From Undaria pinnatifida (taxonomy: Eukaryota; Sar; Phaeophyceae; Laminariales; Alariaceae): DNA of 64,000 nucleotides. The DNA lies in contig JABAKD010000023.1 in the NCBI GenBank assembly GCA_012845835.1, positions 25,647,972 through 25,711,971 of the forward strand, given 5' to 3'. Below, in pieces: positions 44,920 through 54,780 of the stretch; the stretch's first letter is position 1, and every line of letters begins with the position of its first letter. Under the pieces are notes generated by a model. That model saw only the letters and a program-made list of their open reading frames with translations, did no database searches and was not told the origin of the DNA. The position numbers and the translations under genes are program-made.

Positions 44920-45429
44920 TGTTACGGCAAGCCAACGTGGGAACATAAAAAAATACGGTGGGCCGTAGTCTGATGATTACGACTCACCGGGCGCAGATGC
45001 AGTGGTGGGTAGCTCTGTGGGTGTGGGAAGGACGTTTCATCTAAAAAGCGGTTTCATCCGCCGGATCGTAACGCCAGACCCAGGTGGTAGCGCATGTTGC
45101 GTCCACCTGACATCACCTGGTGTTTAGTCTGTTAACACCACCCAAAAAAAAAAAAGAAAAAGTGCCAAAAGTGAAAAGTTAAAAAGGCATATCAACTGTT
45201 CACCCGTGCATAAACGACTGCTCGCTTGTGCATCCACATCATCCATCAACTGTCATCTCACGTGCTTGCGAGATCAACGGTTTAACTTCGCTCAAAGTCT
45301 GGAGTTTCGGATCAATCAGAGGAATCAAAGGTACTGCTGGATACTGAATACGAACTCTCAAGGCAGCAGGTGAGTCATAACTAGGCCCGTGGAAATATAG
45401 TTGCGCAGGTCCGACTCGCTGCCGTATCA
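44920..45429 (+). repeat. 3' LTR of G2
   Basis: 510 bp, preceded by the purine tract CTTGGGGGGG and followed by the target duplication ATGA. Confidence 0.95.
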
Positions 45430-45615
45430 ATGATATTGTGATGCTTTATTGCCATACTGTTCACCATGCAGGGAGGATATTAGTTGATAGGACTGTACAC
45501 CTGTTCGGTATGCATACTGCGGATGTGTGGTGTCGCACAGTATCGATTGCAAAGCAGGGAGGATATTGATTGTGCTTGGTACTCGATACAGCAGGTATGA
45601 TGACGGTTTCATATC

Positions 45616-46307
45616 TGGTGAAAGTGGTTATTGCTGGGCTGATCCTCACTAAATGTGGAGATCTGTGATGCAACGACCGTCACCCAAATGAACAGATTCT
45701 TCTCTCTCTTGCAGTAGCTCACAGTTCAAGGCACAAGGTTATTTTTATCGTCTTTTTATTATTACTTCTGGATGGATGAGATCGGGGGACGAGGTGCACT
45801 GACAGAGGGGGGGGCGGTGACCCTGCTGCGCGGTGCACTCAGTTGTTCCGAATATACTCTTCCCTAAAGATGGGGTACTCAACGGGTGCCTCACCTTGCC
45901 TACCAAAGCTGTCCCGTGCGAGCAGTCTAGCTTACAGACATCCTATACTAGCTTCTCATGTCTCTTGCTGTTAACGACTCTCAGAATCAGCTCTATTCTG
46001 CAAGGGTATCTACGAGAACACTGTTGTTCGATGGCCTACTGCTGTACAAGTTCCCACATACTCCTGGTAGATCATCTCTTGGTTCCGTGCTTACCGTAGC
46101 TCGGACTCCTTTCTACGCTCACTCAGGTTGTTGTACCGCCCCGTTTTACCACATCTGTTATTCCTAGCCTGTGATTGGCCCATTTAAATATAATAACCCC
46201 TATTGAAAGATCCACAGAATTCGTACTGAAACCCTTGGCTCCCCAATACTTGAACCAAGTAACATAAATTCCTTACTAAATCCGAGTGATTTTCCAATTT
46301 CACCACA
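45616..46307 (-). repeat. 3' LTR of G3
   Basis: 692 bp, near-identical to 52131-52819. The adjoining interior on the minus strand ends GGATGGGCTATTG, a modest purine tract. Confidence 0.95.
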
Positions 46308-46425
46308 ATAGCCCATCCAAGTTCATTGTCACCTTCTAACAAGGTGTACAATGAAATAACAACGTATTTGGCTGAAATTGCTGCTGTGTCAACCTATAAC
46401 GTTGTATAACAATGGCTATTCTTCG

Positions 46426-46700
46426 CCTATTTTCCACATCTCTTATCCTCCATTTATTTCAAATATGCTTGCTAACTTACGGATTACCATCTCAAGGTAA
46501 TTCATCGGTGGGGCATCATTAAACAAATCTGGGTTGAGCTAGCCCTCTACCGATACCTATTTTCCACAATATTTAGCCTCCATCTCCACCCATATACTTG
46601 CAAATTTACTGATTACCATCTCAAGGTAATTCATCGGTGGGGCATCATTAAACTAGTCTGGGTTGAGCTAGCCCTCTACCGATACCTATTTTCCATAATT
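46426..46700 (-). repeat. 130-bp tandem duplication near the 3' end of G3
   Basis: ACCATCTCAAGGTAATTCATC and GGGTTGAGCTAGCCCTCTAC each occur twice, with period 130 bp. It lies between the pol stop and the 3' LTR, where such elements often carry non-coding repeats. Confidence 0.9.
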
Positions 46701-46734
46701 TCCGCCCAGAATCCTGGAATCCTCCTGATTTACT

Positions 46735-49700
46735 CTAGTCAGCATGTATGAACTTCTTACAACTCTTCGCAGTGATATGCACATGCCAACACCAGGTTCC
46801 TATCTCCTCACTGAAAGTCTTCAACTTGTCCTTGTGAAGGTGGACATTATATCTCTTTCCCATGTCCAGCAATTTGATTGTGTGTGGAAATGCTTGATTC
46901 GGAGCATCTTCCTCAGCTACCATTACTACTCTAGCTAGCTGCCAACCATTATGGGTCGTCTTGAAATATATGTACGATCCAATAATGTCTTGATCATAAA
47001 TTCCCGGTCTTCCCCTAGTATCGCAACAAACTTTATACCCGGTGGCTACATGTCTATCACCCCGTGCACAGGCTTGGCTACGCTTGGCGAGTTGTACTCT
47101 AAATCTTCGATACTTTGCATTTTCGCCTCCGACTTGCAAGGGTTCTCCTGCCCAGTACCTAGATACCAAACTACCATATTGCTCAAGGTCAGTCTCATGC
47201 TCCCATGTTTTTACCTCTACTCCGTCCCAAGAAGTAAAATACTGGACTGCATTCTTACCGCCTAAACCTCTTGAGATCCTGTGCTTTGATATAAAAGTGG
47301 GTAAAATACGGTGCTGGTCCAACTCCATCGTAACGTCCTCTGCCGTCAAATGGAAAGGTGGTGACCGCTCCGAATACTTGTTCAACACATAATTGCTCAT
47401 CGCCCATGGCAAAAATCTAGGTGGTTCTGCTCCTTCATGCGGATTAAAACACCTCTTACAACGATACACCGACACTCTGGCGTTGATTTCTCTACCAGGC
47501 TCATCCTTTCTAATCTCCAACAACAATAAATTTCTACCGACCATTTTTCCATCACTCGCAGTTCCCGGTCCTACGAATAGAATCTTACATGGCCCTGTCC
47601 AACACTGTGCTAACTTGGCTACTAAGGAAAATTTCTTACTTCTTGAGTCTGTTTCGCTCGTTTTTAGTACATGTTGTCCACCTCCTGCTATTGTACTATG
47701 ATCGTTATATACCCATACCCATTCTCCAGCACTATACTTGGGGTATCTACTCCTTATTTCTTCCAGATGCTCGTTTGCTGCAGCATGTCTAGCTTTAATC
47801 AAACGATCTTCCTCCCTTACCAATTCGAAAGCCTTAATCTGCCTATCACGCATAAGTCCAAGGAAATCTAGCTGGTCTTGCTTCAGACCTTGATGACCCC
47901 TAACACCACGCCCTTCCAATATAGTCATAGGTAACCTGGGATATCTGCCAATGTGCACTTCGTTAGGAGCTAACCCAGTACCTCTACTGACGTTGTTATT
48001 GTGCGCTGCTACGGCGTGCATCAACATATCATCCCAATTTTTCTGGTCATCAGCAATCAAATATGACAACATCTGACACAGGGTATGATTTAACCTTTCA
48101 ACCATGCCATTAGTCTGGGGGTGATACGAACTAGTAAATTTCTTTACAGCCCCTAAAGTTTTAAAAACTGCCGTACTTACTTGCGATATAAATTCAGTAC
48201 CTCGGTCTGATAAAAAGGTATGAGGACATCCCCATCTTGGTATATAATCATCTACAATCTTAGCCGCACACCCTCTTGCTGTTTTCTCTTCTTTAGTAAT
48301 AGCATATCCTTCTGCATGTCTACTAAATAAATCAACCAACAATAAAACGTAAGTGTTACCACGCTCCGTTTTAGGTAAGGGTCCTAATAAGTCGAAAGCA
48401 ACCATCTGTCCGGGACGGCTGGGAAGAGGTAAAGAAACTAGCGGCCATCTCACTGTCTTGCGCACAGCTTTTCTGGCCTGACAGGTATAGCATCTACGTA
48501 TCCACCATTTTACACTATCCGCCATACCAATCCACCAATAGTATCTCTGCAACATTCGAAGCGTCACCTTTTCTCCCAAATGAACTGCCTCCTTGTGGGT
48601 ACAGTCCATAACCCATGGTCTTAATAACAAAGGGACATAAGTTCTAACTGGCTCCTCTCCTAATAATCGCTCATACTGTCCTGGGTTCCTGCCAACACGA
48701 GGTGCAGGTTCTACGGAAAGGCGTTTTACTAAGAGTTTCTGGGAGTCAGGAAGTTCCAATATTTTTCCTTGTGCTACTAATCTTCTTACTTCCAACTTAT
48801 CTACTACTGTATCTGGAATGTCTTCATCCAATATCTCTGCAATCGCTATTCCAGCACGTAAAAATTCGATAACAATGCTAGAAGTCTCGTCTTTTCGTTG
48901 TGCAATAGCCCAATCTTTTGCAGTTTTCTCGCATAATTTTTCACCAAATTCTCTTGCTTCTGAACTATTCAATTCTTCTTGTGGAAGCTCTTCCACATTA
49001 TTTCCACTACCAGAGTTATCCGCGACTCCAGCACTACTACCTTCTTCAATGGGATCAATCACGCCTACTTGTTGCAGTTCTTTCATGCTTAAAAGAAGTC
49101 TTCCCTCCTTAGTTAAAGGACACGCATGCAATACTTTCCCTGGTTCCCACTGACCACTAACTACTTGCGACGGTTGTACCAGAGGGGTATCGTCCGGCAC
49201 TGCAAAACTACTACTTGACTGATCTACTACCGACTGTCTGCTCGCGCGTTCGTTCTGTATGACTTGCCATGCTCTAACAGATTTTTCGTTGGTGGTAAGA
49301 GGAGCTGTCCTCAATTCTCTCTCCCCCACCGTAAAAATCAAGTCGGGGTCCAGCTCTTTCAGCCCATCCAAGCTGGAACCCGTTGGCTCGGCTAGCTGCA
49401 TAGAATGCACTCCGCTCGCACCGATCAGATAGACATCAATATCTGTAGGGTCGGACAAGCGGACATCAGGGTGATTATCAGCTTCCGTGGCCGGCAATGG
49501 TAAACGCGATAACAAATCTGCGTTACCATTGGCCTTCCCTGGTCGGTACTCTAACGTATAAGAATAAGCACTAAGAAAATACCATCGTTGTACTCGGTTA
49601 ACTTTCGTGGATGAGCTCTCCAAGTTTTTCAACGGTTGGTGGTCACTCACTACTACAAAAGGGATACCGTAAAACAATTGTCTGTTTTTCTCAACCGCCC

Positions 49701-50142
49701 ACACAATAGCGGCACACTCCAATTCTGTTGCGCTCCAGTTTCGTTCATTTGGCATTGTCGTTCTGCTCAGGAAACCTAAAGGTCTGATAGAATTATCCGA
49801 TTGTTTCTGTTCAATTACTGCTCCCAACCCATCAACAGATGCGTCTGTAATTAAACGGAAAGGTTGTTCACCTGACATGGCTGCTTTAAAGTCTGGAAAA
49901 GCTAAAACGTCTGGGCTCGACAGCCGTTTCATTAAGACTTGAACGATCTCAACGTGCTCCGTGGTAAACACATATTTAACGTTCTTTTTCAAGAGGTTGT
50001 TGAGGGGTCGTGTTAAAGTTGCCATTTGTGGTAAAAATTTCCTGTAGTACGAAAGTGCTCCTAGTAATGATCGCAACTGGCTGACATTCGTTGGCATGGG
50101 CAACTGAGTCATAGCTTCTACTTTTCCCGGATCTGGTTCCAT
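46735..50142 (-). CDS. G3 pol: RT end, RNase H, integrase, chromo- and Tudor-like tail
   Basis: This is a 1135-residue frame. Residues 1-90 are the end of reverse transcriptase (SLLGALSYYRKFLP); the FIDDI box lies upstream at about 50290-50310. RNase H spans roughly 93-215 (RLITDASVDGLGAVIEQ). The integrase finger is near 515-565 (HKEAVHLGEK...CYTCQARK) and the catalytic core near 585-735 (AFDLLGPL, SDRGTEF, MVERLNH). The C-terminal part holds a chromodomain-like stretch near 985-1020 (AVQYFTSWDGVEVKTWEHET) and a second reader-like fold near 1070-1115 (IIGSYIYFKTTHNGWQLARV). The start is the first ATG; the true polyprotein begins further upstream. Stop at 46735-46737. Confidence 0.9.
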   Translation of the reverse strand: MEPDPGKVEAMTQLPMPTNVSQLRSLLGALSYYRKFLPQMATLTRPLNNLLKKNVKYVFTTEHVEIVQVLMKRLSSPDVLAFPDFKAAMSGEQPFRLITDASVDGLGAVIEQKQSDNSIRPLGFLSRTTMPNERNWSATELECAAIVWAVEKNRQLFYGIPFVVVSDHQPLKNLESSSTKVNRVQRWYFLSAYSYTLEYRPGKANGNADLLSRLPLPATEADNHPDVRLSDPTDIDVYLIGASGVHSMQLAEPTGSSLDGLKELDPDLIFTVGERELRTAPLTTNEKSVRAWQVIQNERASRQSVVDQSSSSFAVPDDTPLVQPSQVVSGQWEPGKVLHACPLTKEGRLLLSMKELQQVGVIDPIEEGSSAGVADNSGSGNNVEELPQEELNSSEAREFGEKLCEKTAKDWAIAQRKDETSSIVIEFLRAGIAIAEILDEDIPDTVVDKLEVRRLVAQGKILELPDSQKLLVKRLSVEPAPRVGRNPGQYERLLGEEPVRTYVPLLLRPWVMDCTHKEAVHLGEKVTLRMLQRYYWWIGMADSVKWWIRRCYTCQARKAVRKTVRWPLVSLPLPSRPGQMVAFDLLGPLPKTERGNTYVLLLVDLFSRHAEGYAITKEEKTARGCAAKIVDDYIPRWGCPHTFLSDRGTEFISQVSTAVFKTLGAVKKFTSSYHPQTNGMVERLNHTLCQMLSYLIADDQKNWDDMLMHAVAAHNNNVSRGTGLAPNEVHIGRYPRLPMTILEGRGVRGHQGLKQDQLDFLGLMRDRQIKAFELVREEDRLIKARHAAANEHLEEIRSRYPKYSAGEWVWVYNDHSTIAGGGQHVLKTSETDSRSKKFSLVAKLAQCWTGPCKILFVGPGTASDGKMVGRNLLLLEIRKDEPGREINARVSVYRCKRCFNPHEGAEPPRFLPWAMSNYVLNKYSERSPPFHLTAEDVTMELDQHRILPTFISKHRISRGLGGKNAVQYFTSWDGVEVKTWEHETDLEQYGSLVSRYWAGEPLQVGGENAKYRRFRVQLAKRSQACARGDRHVATGYKVCCDTRGRPGIYDQDIIGSYIYFKTTHNGWQLARVVMVAEEDAPNQAFPHTIKLLDMGKRYNVHLHKDKLKTFSEEIGTWCWHVHITAKSCKKFIHAD

Positions 50143-50408
50143 TCCTTTCGCTGTGACGCGATGGCCTAAAAATTTGATAACTTTAACGCCTAGATGTGCT
50201 TTCTTTGGCGCTAATTTGAGGTCAAATTTCGTTAATCGTTGAAAAAAAATTCCAGATCCTGCACATGTTCTGTGCCACTAGCTGAAAAACAGACAATATC
50301 ATCAATAAATAGCCGTAGGAAAAAATGACCAGCTATCTCGACCTAACAAAATTCATTCTCAGCGCTTTGGTTCCCGCGAACAGCTGCGCTCCTGTCGTAT
50401 GACGCTGT

Positions 50409-51491
50409 CTATCGAGCATGATATCTCCACCGACCGCTCTCGTAATATTCCGATAAATAGTCAGCGCGCTCTCCTTGGCACAAACGTACACGGTTAGGAG
50501 GGAACACGAAGACTGAAAATTCACAAGTATCTTCCCTGGCGGAAGAGTCAAAAGCGTGGATACTGACATGGGATCTGTCAGGATCAGAAAAAAAATGCAC
50601 TACTAGTACTATTTCTGGTATTGCCTTTCGGTGCTGAATCCGCGTCAGCATATATAAGAAAGCCGAGCTCCTGTTAGATGCATTAACAGTGGTACTGTCC
50701 CCTTGTGGGGCAAGAGTAAACTCATCCAGACTTTCATCTACTCTACTCAACCTCTGTTGAGTGTGTGAAACACGGTATCTACTTGACTCAAGATCAAAGC
50801 TACCCAACCTGTTCACAATCTGTATATCGTGGTCTACTTGCGACCCAAGATTAAAGCTATCCTTCTCGCTTTTGAAATTTTGTATATCGTGGTCTACTTG
50901 CGACCTAAGATCAAACTTGCCCGAAAAACCGACACACTTTCCTTTTTCATGTGCCAGTGAAACACGAGAGGAACTGGGGGTACCTTTGCCGGGGTAACAC
51001 CAAATACTCCTATGTTTCCTTGACCTTGTTCCTGACACCGCTCGTGCGCTCGCAACTTCCATGGCATGTGTCAACTTCGGTTGATCAGCCGAAGGGGGTG
51101 CGCAAACCCCTACAGTAGTCTGCTTGCTCACTGCTATACTCGGTACATCCTTACCGCTTCGAAATCGTGCAACAATCAAGGGCCTATTTCGATCGTTACT
51201 ACGTTCCGGACGGCCAAATCGCGTCGCACGATTGCGAACAACGGGATTTGTGCAGAGAGGAGATGTTAAATTTACGCTTGAAGGAGTTCTGGGGTAATTA
51301 CTTCCGTCACTACCTGGAAGGCGAAAAGATACTCTACTACTACTCTTACCGTTCTCAGACAGATCGCATCCTGCCTCTTGGTACTCAACTGCAGCGTATA
51401 ATGCAGTATCGACCGCATCTTGCCCCAGAATCTGGGACGCCTCGGGACTACCCCCTCGGTTATCGCTATCTTCCGCGGGACTACCCCCCAA
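50409..51491 (-). CDS. G3 gag-like frame
   Basis: This is a 360-residue frame between the primer-binding site and pol on the minus strand. It is Ser/Arg-rich and contains an internal repeat of about 20 residues built on SQVDHDIQ (residues 195-245). No zinc knuckle or protease is seen. Position alone suggests Gag. The internal repeat corresponds to a DNA duplication of ATCGTGGTCTACTTGCGACC (50827 and 50887). Confidence 0.5.
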   Translation of the reverse strand: MGGSPAEDSDNRGGSPEASQILGQDAVDTALYAAVEYQEAGCDLSENGKSSSRVSFRLPGSDGSNYPRTPSSVNLTSPLCTNPVVRNRATRFGRPERSNDRNRPLIVARFRSGKDVPSIAVSKQTTVGVCAPPSADQPKLTHAMEVASARAVSGTRSRKHRSIWCYPGKGTPSSSRVSLAHEKGKCVGFSGKFDLRSQVDHDIQNFKSEKDSFNLGSQVDHDIQIVNRLGSFDLESSRYRVSHTQQRLSRVDESLDEFTLAPQGDSTTVNASNRSSAFLYMLTRIQHRKAIPEIVLVVHFFSDPDRSHVSIHAFDSSAREDTCEFSVFVFPPNRVRLCQGERADYLSEYYESGRWRYHAR

Positions 51492-52110
51492 CGGACTAAG
51501 TTATCTACACGTTTTGTATCTGCTGGCGAGGACGGGGAAAACGACAACAAAGAACATGCAACCGACGGAGGGGGCCTACTTATCCTACAAGTACCTCAAA
51601 CATTTCGACGATGTCGGTTAGCTCGGTTTTTGAACCCACCGATACAGCAGTCTAATTTGACAACGGCGCGAACGTGTATTAACTTCTAGTGGTATGTCTT
51701 CCCGAACAGAGTGTTGGATCGGGGGAAGGGGAAGGGATTTCGTTGCGAGGTGACCTACTACTGATAGAAAATCACAGCTGGCACCCCCCCAACTTTTACC
51801 TACCGCACAGCTGCCGACTGACACGCGACGCGGCCTACCCCTAAGCGGAACGCGGGAGAGACCCCTAGCGGGCGCCCCCTTTACCACAGCATCAGTTGGG
51901 CGGTCAGACAAGCTGACAGGCGATCAAGGATCCGATATCGACCCCAAAGCGCGCGTACGGGCGCACATACGCCCCAACTGGAGTGCGAGGGTGTGCTTAT
52001 CACCCTCCCTCATACCCTTACTCAACTCACCCATCAAGGACGCGGGTGGGCCAGAAGAAGCAGACGAAGACGACATAGTAACGATGAACCGAGGAGCAAA
52101 AGAAGAGAGG
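51492..52110 (-). other. 5' leader of G3
   Basis: Between the primer-binding site and the gag-like frame. Short frames only; no feature beyond the leader role is supported. Confidence 0.5.
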
Positions 52111-52127
52111 TCCTGCCGACGACGCCA
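52111..52127 (-). promoter_or_regulatory. G3 primer-binding site
   Basis: The complement reads TGGCGTCGTCGGCAGGA, identical to that of TRIM-1 (14304-14320). It would pair with a tRNA whose 3' end is ...TCCTGCCGACGACG-CCA; which tRNA is not known. Confidence 0.8.
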
Positions 52128-52130
52128 GTC

Positions 52131-52819
52131 TGGTGAAAGTGGTTATTGCTGGGCTGATCCTCACTAAATGTGGAGATCTGTGATGCAACGACCGTCACCC
52201 AAATGAACAGATTCTCTCTCTTGCAGTAGCTCACAGTTCAAGGCACAAGGTTATTTTTATCGTCTTTTTATTATTACTTCTGGATGGATGAGATCGGGGG
52301 ACGAGGTGCACTGACAGAGGGGGGGGCGGTGACCCTGCTGCGCGGTGCACTCAGTTGTTCCGAATATACTCTTCCCTAAAGATGGGGTACTCAACGGGTG
52401 CCTCACCTTGCCTACCAAAGCTGTCCCGTGCGAGCAGTCTAGCTTACAGACATCCTATACTAGCTTCTCATGTCTCTTGCTGTTAACGACTCTCAGAATC
52501 AGCTCTATTCTGCAAGGGTATCTACGAGAACACTGTTGTTCGATGGCCTACTGCTGTACAAGTTCCCACATACTCCTGGTAGATCATCTCTTGGTTCCGT
52601 GCTTACCGTAGCTCGGACTCCTTTCTACGCTCACTCAGGTTGTTGTACCGCCCCGTTTTACCACATCTGTTATTCCTAGCCTGTGATTGGCCCATTTAAA
52701 TATAATAACCCCTATTGAAAGATCCACAGAATTCGTACTGAAACCCTTGGCTCCCCAATACTTGAACCAAGTAACATAAATTCCTTACTAAATCCGAGTG
52801 ATTTTCCAATTTCACCACA
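52131..52819 (-). repeat. 5' LTR of G3
   Basis: 689 bp, near-identical to 45616-46307. Confidence 0.95.
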
Positions 52820-53452
52820 CATATATTAGGGAGTTCATAAACTTGATGAGGCTTTCTCCATATTTGAGGTATCGTGCTTGCTGGTGACTTCCCTGACTTG
52901 ACTGCTTGACTTGCTCGCTGCGCCTCGATGGTGGTCTTCGAAGTCCTATAATATATACATCTGTGGTTTATGTCTACAGCTGGAGAATAACAGCACTTGG
53001 AGCTCGTCTGTCTGCGCAAGCACCTGTCTGGCGCCTGGGGTCGTATCAACACAATCTTTGCGCCAGTAAAAAAAAATTAAGAATTTTCTCGCGCAGCATG
53101 TACGCGATCGATCTACTGTAAGGTTAGTATTGGGATCCACCAAGTATCCCCCGAAACTCGCTGCTGTTGCTACCTTGCCACTTCTGCTGCCTCTCCGGAC
53201 TGTCTGACTACGTGACATCGTCGAGTGTTCTGCGTCGTCTCCCAATGGTTCTACCAGGCACTCCTCTCTCCCAAACACCACCACCTAACTGGTACAGCAG
53301 TACCTGCCAACCTGCTGCTGTAAGGATGCTGTTCATGTTTGCGTGTCCTCGTTACAAGACGGATTTTTCCGGCGAGCCAGGTGTACGGGACAAAACACAC
53401 AAGCCTTGGACAATCTTAGGTTAGGAGCTCACTTGCAGTCCTCGTCACTCAC

Positions 53453-53645
53453 TCTCTGTGCCTTTTTGAAGCCCCGTGCTGTCGTGCCTTCTCCGCGTCC
53501 ACGCTTGAACCGTCGCCGAAGTTGTACCCGCACGCGCAAACGTACGCGGAGCCGTCGAACTTCTTCGGACACCCTCCAGCCATGCCTTCTTGTCGAAGGG
53601 ATCCACCAATGGCTCTGGCCGGTCTCCCCTGGAGCTAGCACTCGT
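53453..53645 (-). CDS. Zinc-finger (BED-like) exon candidate
   Basis: In the minus-strand frame that ends at a GTGAGT donor (53452-53447) one reads PKKFDGSAYVCACGYNFGDG, then a linker and RQHGASKRHRE. Two Cys, a spacer of about 15 residues and two His four apart resemble a BED or C2H2 finger. The frame opens after a stop near 53640, beside a possible acceptor. The other two frames are low in information. It lies on the same strand as, and upstream of, the decayed gene at 25391-27354, with element Y between them, so it may be an early exon of that gene. Confidence 0.4.
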
Positions 53646-53759
53646 ACACATGAACTACGAGCCTCCTCTCTTGCTCCTTTCTATCGCTCTCTGTGTATCT
53701 ACGGTACGCAGCAGCTCATGCTGCAGCACACGGTGTATTTTATATGAGAATTAGTGTAG

Positions 53760-53989
53760 GAAGGTTTAATATAGAAGTTTGTATGGCGTCGACAGGGGGG
53801 GGATGGGTGCCTGGTCCCCTCCCCCCCTGTCTGGGAGGGTCAAAATGAGAAAACAGGAGTCGAAGAAATTTTTTTCCGTGCACCATTGTCACAAACGCAT
53901 GAAAAAATCGCTGCGTTGCGCGACTGGTTGGTGATGCTTGCCGTTATACATATATATTATGTGATACAGCATTACTACTGGTAGTCGTG
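53760..53989. other. Unassigned spacer
   Basis: A G-run/C-run foldback GACAGGGGGGGG...CCCCCCCCTGTC lies at 53791-53830. Nothing else was seen. Confidence 0.5.
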
Positions 53990-53993
53990 CACG

Positions 53994-54262
53994 TGTTAAG
54001 GTACGGCCTCGAAAGGCCTGAGAGTATCCGAAGTTGAGATCATTTGGATGGGTTTCGTATGATAAGGTTGGCGGTTTATATTCGGGGAAGTTAGGATTTA
54101 GATCGGAGGCACGCGCCTCCGATCTCAGAAGCTATCCCGGGCTCTGGTGGAAACGAATAAAGCTACGTCTCTACGAAGGAACGAAAGTGAGTACTCTCCG
54201 AGGACCTGCTCAATTGGCAGACCTGCAGGGGGCACTCTGTGTCCCCCACCTTTAATTTCACA
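53994..54262 (+). repeat. TRIM-W solo LTR
   Basis: A 269-bp LTR starting TGTTAAGGTACGGCC and ending TTAATTTCACA, flanked by the target duplication CACG (53990-53993 and 54263-54266). It contains the hairpin GATCGGAGGC...GCCTCCGATC (54101-54124). It is the product of recombination between two LTRs. Confidence 0.9.
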
Positions 54263-54780
54263 CACGACATAAATGTAAAAAAACAAACAGGGATGTAGGA
54301 AAGAGGGCTGATACTTGTACCTTACCAGGAAACAAGGAAGACAATTGAGAGGCGCTGTGCTGAAGATGGTGTGTAGAACTCACCATTTCTCAAATAAGAA
54401 ATTCAGTCTCGGCCAGCATTATTCCGGTTTCTTCTTTTTTTTCCTATTAACTAGTGGTACTCCCGAAATATGCCAGTTGCCGGCCGGTATGGCGGACAAA
54501 AACAAATTGGTGCTGTATCCTCTGTATTAAGTACTAAAAGAACAAAATAATAAGAGGGCAGTACGACAATGCCGCCGTACGTACGGTAGTAAAGGTATCA
54601 TCCTCTGTATGTAAGTTTTGCAAAACAAAAAAGATAACACGGCAGCAGCAGTAGTACGTACGGTAGTAAAGGACAGAGGAGTGCAGCAGTGGGGACGGTG
54701 GTACTCCCAAGCACCAGTGGGAGGCCGGTATTAAATTGTAGAAACAAAAAAAAGGGTTCATCTCCCACAGGACGCAAAAA
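54263..54780. other. No gene recognised
   Basis: Two similar phrases (ACGTACGGTAGTAAAGG at 54577 and 54658) begin a diverged repeat of about 80 bp that leads into the array at 54781. Confidence 0.5.

Larger units (their letters stand above)
33379..45429 (+). mobile_element. G2, Ty3/gypsy element with nested insertions
   Basis: LTRs 33379-33890 and 44920-45429 begin TGTTACGGCAAGCCAACG and end CGCTGCCGTATCA. The target duplication ATGA is at 33375-33378 and 45430-45433. A primer-binding site TGGCGAACCCAGGGTC starts right after the 5' LTR, and the purine tract CTTGGGGGGG ends at the 3' LTR. Protease, reverse transcriptase, RNase H and integrase follow in Ty3/gypsy order (about 40780-44732). No gag is recognised; the region between leader and protease holds TRIM-3, G1 and unassigned DNA. 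The LTRs are about 98% identical by eye, so insertion was recent. It is broken, with several breaks. Confidence 0.9.
45615..52819 (-). mobile_element. G3, Ty3/gypsy element in the 3' LTR of Y
   Basis: LTRs 45616-46307 and 52131-52819 are almost identical; the only clear difference by eye is a 3-bp length change in a CT run. On the minus strand they start TGTGGTGAAATTGG and end CCACTTTCACCA. The target duplication CATAT is at 45610-45614 and 52820-52824, and the uninterrupted Y sequence at 27630-27650 is an empty site. The primer-binding site TGGCGTCGTCGGCAGGA lies three bases inside the 5' LTR (complement 52111-52127). A gag-like frame (50409-51491) and a long pol frame (46735-50142) are present; protease and the start of reverse transcriptase are not recognised. 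It is a very young insertion, incomplete, with few breaks. Confidence 0.95.
27596..53051 (+). mobile_element. Retroelement Y, gag-only type, split by nested insertions
   Basis: The 5' LTR (27596-28989, with X inside) and 3' LTR (45567-53051, with G3 inside) share TGATTGTGCTTGGTACTCG at the start and CTGGGGTCGTATCAACA at the end. Without insertions each LTR is about 275 bp. A purine tract (AAAGCAGGGAGGATAT) ends directly at the 3' LTR. The interior is 28990-33378 plus 45434-45566, about 4.5 kb, interrupted by G2. It carries a gag-like reading region near 29041-30002 and no pol. The LTRs differ at roughly 4% of sites by eye, making it the oldest member of the nest. Outer flanks are CTAT and CAAT, an imperfect 4-bp duplication. 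It looks like a non-autonomous element dependent on pol from elsewhere. Confidence 0.8.

Noticed and set aside
54034-54255. 73-residue frame shared by several loci, apparently a conserved small protein.
   Set aside because: It coincides with the TRIM-W LTR and is conserved only because the LTR is.
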